Positions 1 to 11,600 of a DNA stretch of 64,000 nucleotides are shown here, in pieces. The DNA lies in the NCBI GenBank assembly GCA_958299035.1, contig CATQJL010000316.1, forward strand, positions 30,259,441 to 30,323,440, given 5' to 3'. This stretch comes from Cylicocyclus nassatus. Taxonomy: Eukaryota; Nematoda; Chromadorea; Rhabditida; Strongylidae. Below the pieces are notes generated by a model that was given only the letters and a program-made list of their open reading frames with translations, did no database searches and had not been told where the DNA came from. Numbering within the stretch: position 1 is the first letter of the stretch; every line of letters starts with the position of its first letter. The translations under genes and the position numbers were made by a program.

Positions 1-60
1 TCCTTTGATCGAGCTCAAATAAAAAGATTAGCCAACGGAAATTAGCTACGAAATGCAAGT

Positions 61-520
61 TCAATAGGAATATAAGAAGAAGAAGGAGGCGACTTTCAGA
101 TTCTTCGGCAGCACGACGCAGACTTTGTGAAATTTGATACGGTATTTCCTCCAGAAATGCAAGGCTGCGGCCAGCGAAGAAAGGCTTGCTCTAAAGATTT
201 CGACAATAATTTTCGCACACAAGCCAGTAAACTGGTATTGGATCTGTGTGTTATGCATCAATTTTTGTAGTTCCAATAATAAACTGAACTTGTGATTTTG
301 ACTACACAAACAGAAGGACTTACACTTTGAAATTCTGTCGAACGCAGGCTCCGATGACCTCGCTTATGTGAGTTTTCGAAGACTGCTCTTCAAAATTGCT
401 GAATTCCTGAAACGCCGCTGGCTTTCTACTGTCTCTAGCAAACTTTTTCTGAGTATAAATCAGTTTGAAGTCGCTACGCAAGTCTTGCTTTTGAGTAGCA
501 GACTTCAAATTCACATCAGA
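61..520 (-). CDS. Possible two-exon 3' end of an unknown protein
   Basis: I do not recognise this product. On the minus strand an open stretch (520-324) ends at a GTAAGT donor. A second open stretch (283-61) begins after a ttcag acceptor and ends at a TGA stop. The implied intron is only 40 nt and the phases agree (two bases plus one make a Val codon). The joined reading continues ...QNFKV-LLLELQKL... and ends in a basic, aromatic-rich tail (...VASFFFLYSY). No in-frame ATG is present, so at least one exon would lie upstream. No domain is visible. Phase agreement happens by chance one time in three, so this is weak evidence and could be coincidental open frame in AT-rich DNA. Confidence 0.3.
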
Positions 521-1470
521 TTACAAATGGAATGATAAAAAATTTGTTGGAAAAAGATGTTGCAAGATTGAAGCTTGCTACAAATATGTATAGCTTAGTC
601 CTTAAAGACAAATTTAATGCTATTTTTTCTTTCTTTCTCAACAAATTTCAGAATAGCGCTAAACCATCTCATTGTCGAGTCTAGCTCGATTAATTCACTT
701 TTTCAAAACCTAATTCTACACGATTTGGCGAAAATTCTATGTATTTCACTTTTTTGAGCCACTTCATCATCGGCAGAAAGTTTTTTTCGTCATCGGTTAA
801 ACATTTTCTTGAAACTTTATGCAAATTGCTCAGTTTGCCTTGATATAAACATTTTGATGCTTTAGATTATAGAACACAGTTTTCAGATTATGGAGTCACT
901 GCACATAGTTTATTTCCAAATATCTAATTCCTTAACCGAGTGTCAAGGAGATATCCAAACAACTAAAAGTAAGAGCTCATGATTTTCTAAAATCTTCTTT
1001 CCAATACCTTTTAGGCGACATTGTAGCCTTCAAGTCAAAAGTACAGAATTTTTTGGAGGTTTTCTGTTCGAAAACTCCAGAGTTTCTTACAAGTTGTAGT
1101 CTAGTTATACATCAAAAACGTCAAGAACAGCTTCGAAGCACCGTGCGGAAAAGTTCGCTAAAAATTCTGCATGTGCAATTTCTTAACTTGAAATTAATTT
1201 CTTGCCTGTAAAATTTTGCAAAAACAGCATATTTCGTTGGCATGCAGCCAGTATGATAGAGTTAGTAGTTATTAACAATTGCATTGAATGTACGTTTTGG
1301 TATAATAATCATAAGGTTAATAATTTGTTTTGCAAGATTTTTGAACGAAAAGGTATATTTTGAAGCAAGCAGATGTGATAAAGATGTCATGTAAAATACA
1401 GATCGTTGTCTATGTTATAAAAATAAAATGCGGTTGTTGAAAATACATTAGGAACATTCCATCTAGTTTG
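521..1470. other. Intergenic or intronic AT-rich DNA
   Basis: I see no gene, transposon end or tandem repeat here. If the flanking minus-strand exon candidates belong to one gene, this would be an intron. Confidence 0.5.
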
Positions 1471-1668
1471 CTAAAGGTGGCAATCCTTTACCTCCTTCAC
1501 GTGAGTCGACTTTATGGCATCTTCGAGAACATCATGCAGCTCTCGTTCAGTTAACAAAAAACCAAATGCAATAAAAATTACGGTGAAGCTGTTAATCCCG
1601 ACAAAGAAGTTTTTTTCTAGTCTCTTCAAATCACTATGTCTGTCCTTATACCTCCTGCGGCAATGCAC
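1471..1668 (-). CDS. Possible lone exon with a membrane-like segment
   Basis: Unrecognised. The minus-strand frame reads a basic stretch (CRRRYKDRHSDLKRLEKNFF), then a hydrophobic run (SFTVIFIAFGFLL), then an acidic helix-like stretch ending near HVKE, where GTAAAG could be a donor. This basic/hydrophobic/charged pattern resembles one transmembrane segment with a basic flank. It lies on the same strand and upstream of the 61-520 exon pair, so both could belong to one gene. A plus-strand frame also exists over the same bases. Low confidence. Confidence 0.25.
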   Translation of the reverse strand: MHCRRRYKDRHSDLKRLEKNFFVGINSFTVIFIAFGFLLTERELHDVLEDAIKSTHVKEVKDCHL

Positions 1669-2573
1669 TCTTTTTTATCTCTTTCAAGACGGAAATGCCA
1701 TATAAGTCTTTGAGAGGGCAGTGATTTTGGCATACATTCTGATTTGCAAATCGTACGTCACCAAAATGTAAGAAAATAACACTGGAAAAACTTTGTAATT
1801 ATTCTATCTGTTTAGAAAATAATAGCGAAGTAAATGGTTCAGTAAAAACTCTAAGATTAAATTCACAACTCTTTATTGGTACTATCCTGATACCGCAAGT
1901 ATGACGACTATTAAGTGGAAGCCGTTTTTGGGACGGATCGGAGATCCCCTGAGTAATGTGGTCAGACACAGAAAAAGGGATTAAAAATGCTCAAACCAAC
2001 TTTGGCAAGCGCACGAAGTTCAAACAAACATTTTTGCGAAATAAACGCGATAGTCGGACACCCTCAATGTAACTTTCTTGAAAGTCAGAATCTAAGAAAA
2101 TGCATTTGTTCTGATAGAGCTTATTTTACTTTGTCTGAGAATGCACATATCTTTTGCAGAACCTGTGTCCTTCCGACGGCGGCGGCCCAGGAGTTCCCAA
2201 AGCCTCGCCGCCTTTCCTTGCAGGGGTACTTAGCACCCCCAAGGGGCTTTCGCAACTTTTAGACGGCTCCGCCCGATTGCTCCGCCCACTAGCTAATCTT
2301 ATTCCGAGTTGTGCAGTCTTGGAGAATAGTCACGATGTGTTCTGTTGAATGGGTGAATAATGACGGATGGAAGATGACAGATGAGAAGTTACGAAGTCTA
2401 CGTGTGGGCATCGCTTTGTCGGAAGCAAAGATACTTCCGTTTTCGGGATTTTCAGCCAGAGAATATGTATATATGTACGTCTGATGTAAAAACATCCATT
2501 CACCAAGTTACACAAGTGCAGTTTTTGATGGAGTTTCATTTATTCGGATTTTTCGGACAGTTGGATTTTTCTA
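1669..2573. other. No gene; GC-rich insert near 2160-2310
   Basis: Mostly AT-rich spacer. A conspicuously GC-rich patch at about 2160-2310 differs in base composition from its surroundings and may be a fragment of a mobile element, but no terminal repeats were found. Confidence 0.4.
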
Positions 2574-4314
2574 TTAGGTTATCCCAAAAGTAAACTCCTT
2601 TTTTGAATAACTCAAGCTGTTTTTGTTTTCCTAGTACATTTAGGATATCATTTGATAGAGCAGATCAAGCTCTACTAAATGACCTCCAAGGGTCCGCTTA
2701 AGTCACCTTCCATATAAAGTTTGAAGCCAAAATCGAAAAAAATTTTGTCACCTAAAAATTGGATTTCTGCCACAAAGAATCCTACAGACCTCCAACTTGG
2801 TCATTATATTAGGTTGTCAGGAAAATAATGTCCGTTTTTATTTGCTTGCTTTAACAAAGCAACCAGACTGAACCCAACAAAGGGTAAGGGGTACTGTTCG
2901 ATAGAGCAAAGCAAGCTCTACAAGATGGCACTCATGTCTTTGCGCCAAGCTCGATCCACTGAGAGTTCGAACTCAAAATCTAAAGATTTCCAAATGCCCA
3001 AAAAATCGAAAAAAATCAGATCTTCGTCCAGATAATTTCTACGGACCTCCCACTCGCTCATATCAATACTATCGATATCAGATATCCATATGTGCGATTG
3101 GCGTATTTTTTCCTTGACTAGAAACTGAGAAAACGAAAATTTCCCTGATTTTCTCAAAGCAATGCTGAGCCGTTTCTGCAAGTGTGGTTCTATACTATAA
3201 GCCTAGGTAAGTATAACTGTAGATTTTCAGCCCATTCCAAGCGGTAGTTTTCGAAAAATAACGAATTCGGATTTTTTCGTTTCAGTTTCAGTGCTAAAAT
3301 CGACATTTCTCGAAAAGTACCGTTCGAAATAGGCAGAAAATTTACAGTTATGCTTACCTAGGCTTGCAGTATAAAACTACATATGCAGAAACGGCTCAGC
3401 ATTGCTTTGAGAAAATCAGGGAAATTTTCATTTTCTCAGTTTCTAGTCAAGGAAAAAATACGCCAATCGCACATATGGATATCTGATATCGATAGTATTG
3501 ATATGAGCGAGTGGGAGGTCCGTAGAAATTATCTGGACGAAGATCTGTTTTTTTTTTCGATTTTTTGGGCATTTGGAAATCTTTAGATTTTGAGTTCGAA
3601 CTCTCAGTGGATCGAGCTTGGCGCAAAGACATGAGCGCCACCTTGTAGAGCTTGCTTTGCTCTATCGAACAGTACCCCTTACCCTTTGTTGGGTTCAGTC
3701 TGGTTGCTTTGTTAAAGCAAGCAAATAAAAACGGACATTATTTTCTTGACAACCTAATACATTAGGCATATAGTCGTACACAAATATGCCTTTATCGAAT
3801 CTTTTCCGAGCATAGAAAGCGAGAAACAAAAATTGTCCAAAAATGGCAAACTCCACCCCAGCCCCTCCCACATATGTCATTGTATACTACAAGCGTTACT
3901 AAGTGTAATTTCAAAACCTTACCTCTGTATTTGCTTTATAACCAGGAAATACCAAGTTTTACATAAAAAACCCGAAAAAAGTGGCATTTTGGCCTTTTGG
4001 GACCCTATTTATTTCCCAATTTTGAGCTTCGGAAAAAATGCACCAGATACATTCTTGGGTACTACTATATGTCTACTATATAGAGACCAAGTTGTAAGTC
4101 CGTAGGAATTCTCTGGAACGAGATCCGATTTTTAGGGTAGCTAAAAAATTTTGATTTTTGGCTCCAAAATTTACCTAGGTTACGAATTAGATGGAACCTT
4201 GGTAGTCTTTTCGTAGAGCTTGCTGCGCTCTACCGAATGGTATCCTAAATCTGTCAAAAAAACAAAAACAGCTCAAGTTAAATAAAAATGGAGTTTACTT
4301 TTGGGACAACCTAA
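2574..4314. mobile_element. Mariner-like MITE, outer element, interrupted
   Basis: The ends are inverted: it starts TTAGGTTATCCCAAAAGTAA and finishes with the reverse complement (TTACTTTTGGGACAACCTAA), with TA on each side (2572-2573 and 4315-4316), as expected of Tc1/mariner elements. No transposase frame is visible. It is split by a second element (2809-3757). Without that insert it would be about 790 bp, close to the uninterrupted relatives at 7015-7881 and 61895-62633, which share the subterminal sequence. ORFs inside are accidental. Confidence 0.85.
2809..3757. mobile_element. Palindromic mariner-like MITE nested in another
   Basis: Nearly the whole 949 bp is one inverted repeat, with arms of about 470 bp meeting near 3275. 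The ends are TTAGGTTGTCAGGAAAATAA and its near reverse complement, flanked by TA (2807-2808 and 3758-3759). The arms are almost identical: the same open frame (MQKRLSIALRKSGKF...) is read at 3181-2918 on the minus strand and at 3383-3586 on the plus strand, which shows these ORFs are by-products of the palindrome. Inserted inside the 2574-4314 element, so it is younger than that element. Confidence 0.9.
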
Positions 4315-5378
4315 TAGTTTTTGGCTACAACTTTGCGTAGATCAAATTCGATGCAGCTTTTCAAAACACTACCTTGTAGAGCTTATTGTGCTCTATCGAA
4401 TCAAAAGCACAGAATCTATCCAGAGTAAGCGAACTTTGACATATTGCGGTTCAGACCAGTTTTGGAGCAAGATCTTGACTTATTAACCGAATACTTTGAG
4501 CTTCTCATCATTTTCAACAACTTTTTCATAGAATTTGAATGCGTTTTCAATACTGATAATATTTCCTTTTTGTTTGAATTCATGTTCTGGTGCTTTTCAT
4601 AATATTGAATGATAAGAAAGACCTTTTTTCTGGAGAGATTTGTTGATACTTCTGCAATTAATTTTGGCTAAATATCCGCTGAAATTTTTGTAAATTTTCT
4701 GTTAGCATGCCAAAATGATTCTGACCTACTATATAGGTCGATGCAAAAGTTCTCGCCCAAAACAAAGAAAATACAATTATTTACTAAAATTTGAACCTAA
4801 GTTTATGGCTTCTTCAGAAAAAGAAATGGGTTTTGCGTTTCAAGATAGTTATACCAATTCATCATTTCGTTGGCACCTCAGAAAAACAAGCTTTTGAAGA
4901 TTGCACTGCAAATTTCGTAATTTTGAGTCTGGCTGTAAATAGTGCCAAAGTGGTAGTGTCAAAGCGGCGATGGTTTTCCTCAAGAAATCTTTGGAACGTT
5001 CATAGCAATGCTCCGTACGTTTGGCAAGCTTTAATCTATGGCAGAAACACAAACTGTGAAGAATTTTTTGCAGGGAAAATCATCTTATCAACGCATTTTC
5101 TTCACAAAACACAGTTTTGAACCAAAAATATACTCACTGCTTTCCTAGAGTACTGTAAGGTTTTTTAGGGTTTCAAAGTGCCTTTGCTTATAAAGTGCAA
5201 TAATGTGCGCAAGATGACGATTTTTCATCCATTTTCGTTGCATGCCTATGCTATTCCCTTAGTCCGCAGTCTTCGAATGAGACCAGTGAGGGAGTGGAGC
5301 GAGGGCGAGGTTTGACCTCTGTTGCGCGAAGGTGCGAGGAGCCTTCTGGAGTGTGAATGCTGGTGCGAATGGAGGTCC
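4315..5378. other. No gene; isolated mariner-type end at about 4731
   Basis: A sequence TATAGGTCGATGCAAAAGT near 4729-4747 matches the terminal repeats of the small MITEs at 35548 and its copies in the tandem units, but no partner end was found downstream. A copy of the dispersed GAGC/GCTC hairpin lies at 4373-4400. Overlapping open frames at 4791-5120 have no recognisable domain and I do not call them genes. Confidence 0.4.
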
Positions 5379-5444
5379 TAGGAACTCCTGCGTCCCTTCC
5401 TAGGAACTCCTGCGTCCCTTATTAGGAACTCCTGCGTCCCTTCC
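5379..5444. repeat. 22-bp tandem repeat, three copies
   Basis: Three head-to-tail copies of TAGGAACTCCTGCGTCCCTT plus two variable bases (cc, at, cc). The first and third copies are identical. Confidence 0.95.
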
Positions 5445-6443
5445 TCCTTCCAACTTCTGGCGCCAAAGTCAGCGCCCCCGATCTTGCACATTGCCAGCTC
5501 ATAAATGATTACGCGGCAGCTATAACTGACTCAAGTTTGGAGTCACTTAACAGTGCAAATAGCTGAAGCTCAAAGTGGCAATGGCAAGGCAAAATACTGA
5601 AATTCTGAAGCAGCAAAGAACTTATCTTTTATAGGTTGACCATAATCTAGCTGGGCTCCGACTTAACGCAAATCTCTTGACGATTCTTTTTTTACGCTTG
5701 AAAGCAGTACAATTAATTCTGAATGCGTAGACTTCTTCTAATGTGTGGAAACAAATTTAAAGCTATGGTTAATGTTGTAACAGCTCGTATAATCTAATCG
5801 TGAGCTAGAAACAATTCTAAGTCCAGTCCAGACGGTAAGCTTAGTGATAATACGGTCCTGGTCCCAGTTAAAGGCAACGGCTCGGCAGATTGACCTACCT
5901 CAGATTTTGACACAGATGGATAGGAGGCCCTCCAAGTGAACCAAAACAGCAACTATGCGCCGAAAATGTGAACCCTGCAAGCCAAGGGGGGCGGTCCAAG
6001 CGCCGCTCCCCTTCCTCCTTTCGCTCCCCTAACACCTTGTTCGGACAAGTATTCTCCGCTAGACGGCGCGGGACCCCCCAACCGCTTCCCTGCATTGTGC
6101 ATGCTATACAAAGCCAAAATTACAGGCAGCAGGGTCTTCGTGCCAGGGCCTCCCGATTTTCCTTTGAAAATTCTCGTCCGAGCTGCCTTTTGGAAATTGA
6201 AAAAAAACGCCCCGAAAAAGGCCTTTTCACCCCTTTTAAAACTCACATTCGGGATCTACGGGTCGAGAAGGCCCAGAACATGCAAAAAGATGGAAATGCA
6301 AAATCTGCCGAGACGCTGCCTTTAAGAAGTAAATTTTTTAGCGCAGAATCATTTTGAGCCATGTAACCGTTAAGAATGGATAAATTAAGTTAGTAGTTGT
6401 GTAAATGCGATGGCAACAAAAACAGAAAGCAGCGAGTATAGAT
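5445..6443. other. No gene; GC-rich patch before TTL gene A
   Basis: The 5960-6200 stretch is GC-rich with overlapping open frames in several frames on both strands, which is typical of composition rather than coding. The segment at about 6360-6443 would be the 3' UTR of TTL gene A; no AATAAA was found in it. Confidence 0.4.
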
Positions 6444-8125
6444 TTATCTGCGATTAATACAATCAGTCGATTCACCGCTGAATTTGTCGGCAAGATTTAT
6501 CGTTCCGATATCAAAGGTCTTCTGAGGAAGTTCACCTTCAGTGATGTAATTGTCTGGGATTGTTATGCCAAACTTTTTGTAACAAATCTAAAATCACGTC
6601 AACACTAAGACAGTCAGGCATTGAATTTCGCTTTTTGAACAACCCACCCCATCATAGTTGCACTTGTGATAAATATTGACTTTCGGGTCAATGGTTGTTA
6701 TTTCAACCTTTGATCCGGTCACTGTAAACTCGCCATTTTGATTTGTTTTGGTCTCGTCCAACTTGACGTCGAAGGCTGAAATAAAACGTGATTCATTTCA
6801 CAGTCGTAACTAGTGGACTCAGGAGGGCTATATATATATCCCCCCCCCCCACCCAAACATGGCGAAAGTTTAAAAATGGTCTGCCTGAAGAAATTGTGCA
6901 CGCTCAGATTTTTTCCATTTTTGTAGGTGCTTGATATTTTTGATTTTATAGAATTTGTGAAAAATTGTGAAAAATTTTCAGAAGCCTGCTACCACCACGC
7001 CCTTTTGTAAAATATCAGGTTGTCCCAGAATCTTTTCTAAATAAATCAAGCTGTAGTATCATTTGATAGAGTGGATAAAATAGTTAAGCAGTCTCAGCAT
7101 TCACATAATCTGTCCCCTGGCTGCTTTACAAACACAAGCACAATATTGAAGATGTGTTCTCTGATTATTTTATGACCAATCATGACTACAAAGCTCTATC
7201 AAAATGACGATCAAAGATCCGCTTGAGTCGTAATCCAGATAAAATTTGGAGAATTGAAACGCATCTTACCACCTGAAAATTGCTTTTTTTGCAAAAAAAA
7301 TCTCACAGATCTCTAATTCGGTCATCTTTCAGTAGTTTCATAGTATTATAGTACCCAAGTATGCTTTTACTGGTTTTTTTAGCGCACAAAAGCGAGAAAA
7401 AAACGATAGTCCAAAATGGCAAGTCCCGCCCCAGCCCCTCCCACATATCTCATTGTATACCACAAGCCTTAGTAGGTATAGCCCGAACATTTTACCTCTG
7501 TGTGCATCTTGGTAATTGAGAAATACCAAGTTTAATATTTGAAAAACCCAAAAAAATGATATTTTCGCGTTTTTGGGCTACATTTCTCAGTTTTGAGCCA
7601 AGAATAAATCCATCAAGTGCATTTTTGGGTACTACGTATTATGTGTCTTTGTATATTAACCAGATTCAAAGTCCGTAGGAATTCTGGTAGAAGATCAGAT
7701 TTTTAGGATATTTGAAAATTTCTGTTTTTTGCTCCAAATCTTATCTTGATTACGAATTAGGCAGATCATTGGCGTCATCTTGTACAGCTTGCTTCGTTCT
7801 ATCGAATGGTGCTTTAAGTCCGCGGAAAACAAACACAGCTTGATTCATTTAGAAAGGACTTTTACTTTTGTGACAATTTAATAAATTTGCAAAACTGGTA
7901 CACGTTTTAAAAAGTTTTTTTCCGGAAATTTCTAGAGAATCCCTAGCTTGTTCAAAATTTTAGGGACTTACTGAGTTCTTTCTCGTACAGCTTTATTTTG
8001 ATGCCAGAAGCTGGCCGTCCGTTGCACATTAAACGTCCGGTGACCTCGACAGATTGTGTACTGCCCAAGATTCCTAGTAGGGCAAACGATGAGCCCACAA
8101 GACTGAGAAGTAGGAGGTGCTGCAT
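6444..8125 (-). CDS. TTL gene A: transthyretin-like secreted protein, 3 exons
   Basis: Transthyretin-like family (TTL/TTR) protein of 141 residues; the family is secreted in nematodes and individual roles are mostly unknown. Exons: 8125-7972, 6775-6648, 6587-6444 (TAA). Start chosen at 8125 because an acceptor-like tttcag sits directly before the ATG, suggesting spliced-leader trans-splicing. Signal peptide MQHLLLLSLVGSSFALLG, then TQSVEVTGRLMCNG, strand-rich core FDVKLDETKTNQNGEF, IDPKVNIYHKC, and the family motif KTFDIGTINLA. Four cysteines: one each in exons 1 and 2, two in exon 3 (ICY and STDC). Intron 1 (1196 nt) is long only because it holds a mariner-like MITE at 7015-7881. Intron phases are 1 and 0 as in the paralogs, and exon 2 is 128 nt. 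Confidence 0.93.
7015..7881. mobile_element. Mariner-like MITE in intron 1 of TTL gene A
   Basis: Same family as the outer element at 2574-4314: starts TCAGGTTGTCCCAGAATC, ends TTTTGTGACAATTTAA, with TA on both sides (7013-7014 and 7882-7883). About 867 bp, no coding capacity. A hairpin copy (dispersed module) lies at 7780-7807. The terminal repeats have diverged more than those of the nested element, so it is an older insertion. Confidence 0.85.
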
Positions 8126-8225
8126 CTGAAATTTTGGTTGATAAAGCCATTTTATAGCCCAGTACATTTGACGGTTAATATGGTGAACGTTGCCGAAAAC
8201 ATCTGGTAGTGAACAATGCTAAAGG

Positions 8226-8330
8226 GGCTCCATGGCAGAGGTGCGATAGTCGGAGCCGATTCTCCGCCTACCTTCACTTTTGAGCTGGTACAGGGTGACC
8301 ACCTTCACTTTTGGGTTTGAAAATTTTTTT
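8226..8330. repeat. Outer arm carrying two AAAGTGAAGGT-type motifs
   Basis: The segment around GGCAGAGGTGCGAT (about 8233-8246) is matched in inverted form at 10088-10122. Two CCTTCACTTTTG motifs follow. The same motif occurs twice at 10028-10085 and at the ends of both hAT-like elements. These two arms bracket the 8398-9763 palindrome, which suggests an older element that captured it. Confidence 0.55.
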
Positions 8331-8397
8331 GCTAAAGCTCAAAAGAAGGAAAATAAGCAAGAAATGTAAAAGAAAGAATTAAGAGCTTATATCTATG

Positions 8398-9763
8398 TAG
8401 TAGGTCGATCCAGGCAGTAACCGCCGAGAACCAGAATTTTGAATGGTAAAATAATGAAAAATCGTGAAAAATCATTCCACTGTTACAAATCTGCTGGCTG
8501 AAGAACTCCGCAGTTGCGACTTCATAGGTTTTGAAGGGTAAGTGTTGTTCTACCAGACATTGAAAGAATCAGATTGATTTGAGGAGTGGCCGCCGAGAAC
8601 GAGAATTTTGAAGAACCTTGAAAATCTTCTCAATTTTAGGTTGCTTAATGACAACTGAAATTTAAACTCTTGTAAATCCGGACTTTGAAGGTGTGTGATG
8701 TTGCGACTTCATAGGTTTTGTAGGGTGAGGTTTGCCCTATCAGAATATGTCTTAGCTGTACCGATCCATTGAAACATCGCCGAGATCCAGGCTCTTGAAA
8801 AAGCAGGTAAAAACCCGTTTTTCAGCATAACTTCTTCAGAATTGCATAATTCATGTTGCGACTTTATAGGTTGGATTTTCCTCATCAAGAGCTTTCAGAT
8901 GATATATAATATGTGGGGGATTCACGCCTCCCACGGCATATGCCTGGGGGTGGAGTACCTCTCTTCACTAATTCTCCACTGGCGGCCTCCCGCCAATAAA
9001 TTGAAATGGGCGGGGTGGAGAATTAGTGAAGAGGAGTACTCCACCACGGGTTAGAGCCGCAAGAAACATTGAATCCCCCACATATTATATATCATTTGAA
9101 AGCTCTTGAAGAGGAGAATCTAACTTATGAAGTCGCAACATGATTCATGCAGTTCTGAAGAAGTTATGAGCTGAAAAACGGTTTTTTACCCGCTTTTTTA
9201 AGAGCCTGTATCTCGGCGATATTTCAATGGATCGGTACAGCTAGGACATATTCTGATAGGGCAAACCTCACCCTACAAAACCTATGAAGTCGCAACATCA
9301 CACACCTTCAAAGTCCGGATTTACAAGAGTTTAAATGTCAATTGTCATTAAGCAACCTAAAATTGAGAAGATTTTTAAGGTTTTTCAAAATTCTCGTTCT
9401 CGGCTCAAATCAAACTGATTCTTTCAATGTCTGGTAGAACAACATTTACCCTTCGAAACCTATAAAGTCGCAACATCACGCACTTTCGCAATCAAGATTT
9501 ATATAAGTTTAACTGTCAGCTGTCAAAAAACAACCAAAAATGGCGTAAATTTTTAGAATTCTGGTTTTCGACGACTATCTCTCAAATCGAATCGATTGCT
9601 TCACTATCTGATAGAGCGCCATTTACTCTTCAAGACCTATGAAGTCGTAACTGCTGACATCTTCAAACAACAGATTTATAACAGTGGAAATTTCGCATGA
9701 TTTTTCACTATTTAATTATTTAAAATTCTGGTTCTCGGCCGTTACTGCCTGGATCGATCTACT
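8398..9763. mobile_element. 1.37-kb palindromic foldback element
   Basis: The left arm (about 8398-8985) and right arm (about 9005-9763) are inverted copies. The ends read AGTAGGTCGATCCAGGCAGT and the reverse complement of ACTGCCTGGATCGATCTACT. The centre is a GC-rich palindrome around 8930-9050 with matching TGGAGAATTAGTGAAGAG blocks. The arms contain internal repeats of blocks such as TTGCGACTTCATAGGTTTTG, so each arm is itself built from degenerate repeats. No target duplication was recognised and no coding capacity; class uncertain. Confidence 0.8.
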
Positions 9764-11240
9764 TTCTTCACTGTGCATTATAACAAAATTTAATCAATAA
9801 AATACGCACAATTTCGCTGAGTTTTACTTTCAAATGCACTATTTGATAAGCACGTTTATTTTAGATATTTATGACGCTATATCCATAAAAAATATGATTT
9901 CAATGATCCCTTTTGCATTTGTTTTGCTTATTTTCCGCGCACTGGCGGCAACGACCTGGAAGGATAGACGTTAATGCTCCCCCCCCCCCCTCCCGGTCGA
10001 TGTTTTTGGGAGGTGAGTGTCCGGCACTACCACCTTCACTTTTGGCCGGCCAGTGGTTCCGGGGACCACCTTCACTTCTGGTGGGCCCGGCTCCCCCCAT
10101 CGCACCTCTGCTCCATGGCCTTGGCCATTTCGCACAAATGTTGGCTTCACAGCAGGAACCTCTGAGTTACCTTGTTCCTTCTACAAGAAAAGTAGATGAG
10201 GAGGAGTGAAAGGAAGGGGCGTAACTGACTATTGTTCTACGAAAATTCACAGCTCTTTCGATTATCTTGGTTGATTCTTTTACTTGAGAAAATGTGATGA
10301 GTAGACAAGTCGATGAAAGCAAAAACTGGAAATTTTTAGCATTTTGGGCTGTGTTTGAACAAATCTTGGTCAAATTCTAAATCCAGTCCAGACCATAAAC
10401 ATTTTGTATGTACGAGACAGTGTTCTGGCATACGGTAGGATAGGGTCTGGGCTGTAGTTTGGGTTTAAATATTTTGCTCAAAAGTGGATCGTTTGCGTTG
10501 CCGTCTGATTAATGTTTTAGTTGGAGTCTCCCAATCATCTCCCCCCCCCCCAAAAAAAAATCTCAGCTTCTCAGTTTTGCTATTATGGGCTAAGATCTTT
10601 AACTTTTATTGACAAACGAAGGAGGTATGTATGACTTGTAGTAATGAAAATCAAAATTGGCGAATTTTTAAAGCAGAATGCTGTTGTTCAGTTTCAAGAA
10701 TTCAAGCCGTGTGACCACTAATAGTTAAGATAATTTGAGGCAACGATAAACAATATCGATATAGAATACATGATATAGACAACAATAGATACAAAATGTG
10801 AAAAGGCCTTACACATGACGCATAATCTAGATGTCTTGATAATATTATTAGGGGTCCCATGAGAATATTTTACCGTTCTTATCCTAAACATCAGCATTTT
10901 CCGAGAACTAGAGCACTTGCAAGAGATACAAACACATAATCGTATTTCTGTATGCATGAGTTTTGCGATCACGAGCGTGGGAGGAGCTCAGGAGGGCGGA
11001 GTTTGCCTTTTTACTCCATCCATTTTCTTGGTTTCGTTATGGAAAAAATACGGGAAGTGTACGATTGAATGTCAGATATGTCAAGCATATGCTGAAATAA
11101 GTGTGGAATTTTTAAAATTTTTTGGAAGGAAGATACACTTTTTGACGGCTTGCTTTGCACTGTCGAATGAATCTCAAGCCACATCAGTCGCGGAAAAGAT
11201 ACAGAAAGACGAGGGTAGTAGTAAAAACAGTGAAAAATCA
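9764..11240. other. No gene; poly-C tracts and decayed repeats
   Basis: Contains poly-C runs near 9978 and 10541, and the right outer arm (10028-10122) pairing with 8226-8330. A phrase TCCAGTCCAGAC recurs near 5822 and 10384. The 122-codon open frame at 10917-11285 has no recognisable domain and I leave it uncalled. Confidence 0.4.
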
Positions 11241-11600
11241 TGGGACACCATAATATATGATAAAATAGTACAACTCAAATTATAAAATTGTCTGTAAATA
11301 TGTTATAGAATGAAGCTTGAAAGTAAATGGTCTATAAGTTTTTACAACATCAACAATGTAGACATTAACACATCGCCACTAATTGAAACAGAAGGATGAG
11401 GTTGTTACACAGTGTAATATTTGTTCCCAGTGATCTCATTGTAAACACAACCATGTGATGCCGTTGACCCCGTAAAAGTCAGATCTAATTTGGTAATACA
11501 TTCATATTGTTTTATTTTGTTGAAGAGAATTTTGTTCATAAGTTTGAGATTCAGTAATTTGAGAGTACATTGATTTGATGGCAATTTTTTTCACAAGGAG
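11241..11600. repeat. Distant, decayed copy of part of the tandem unit
   Basis: The order of short matches (AATGTAGACAT, CATCGCCACTAATTG-like, then GTTGTTACACAGTG / AATATTTGTTCCCAGTGATC) parallels the 35920-36030 part of tandem unit 1 and its counterparts in units 2 and 3. The match is patchy, implying an older duplicate or shared ancestral element. Confidence 0.45.

Noticed and set aside
2918..3641. Paired open frames with the same protein on opposite strands
   Set aside because: They result from the palindromic MITE arms; no domain, start context or conservation outside the element.
10917..11285. 122-codon plus-strand frame
   Set aside because: No domain, no splice-consistent neighbours, and part overlaps a decayed repeat shared with the tandem units.
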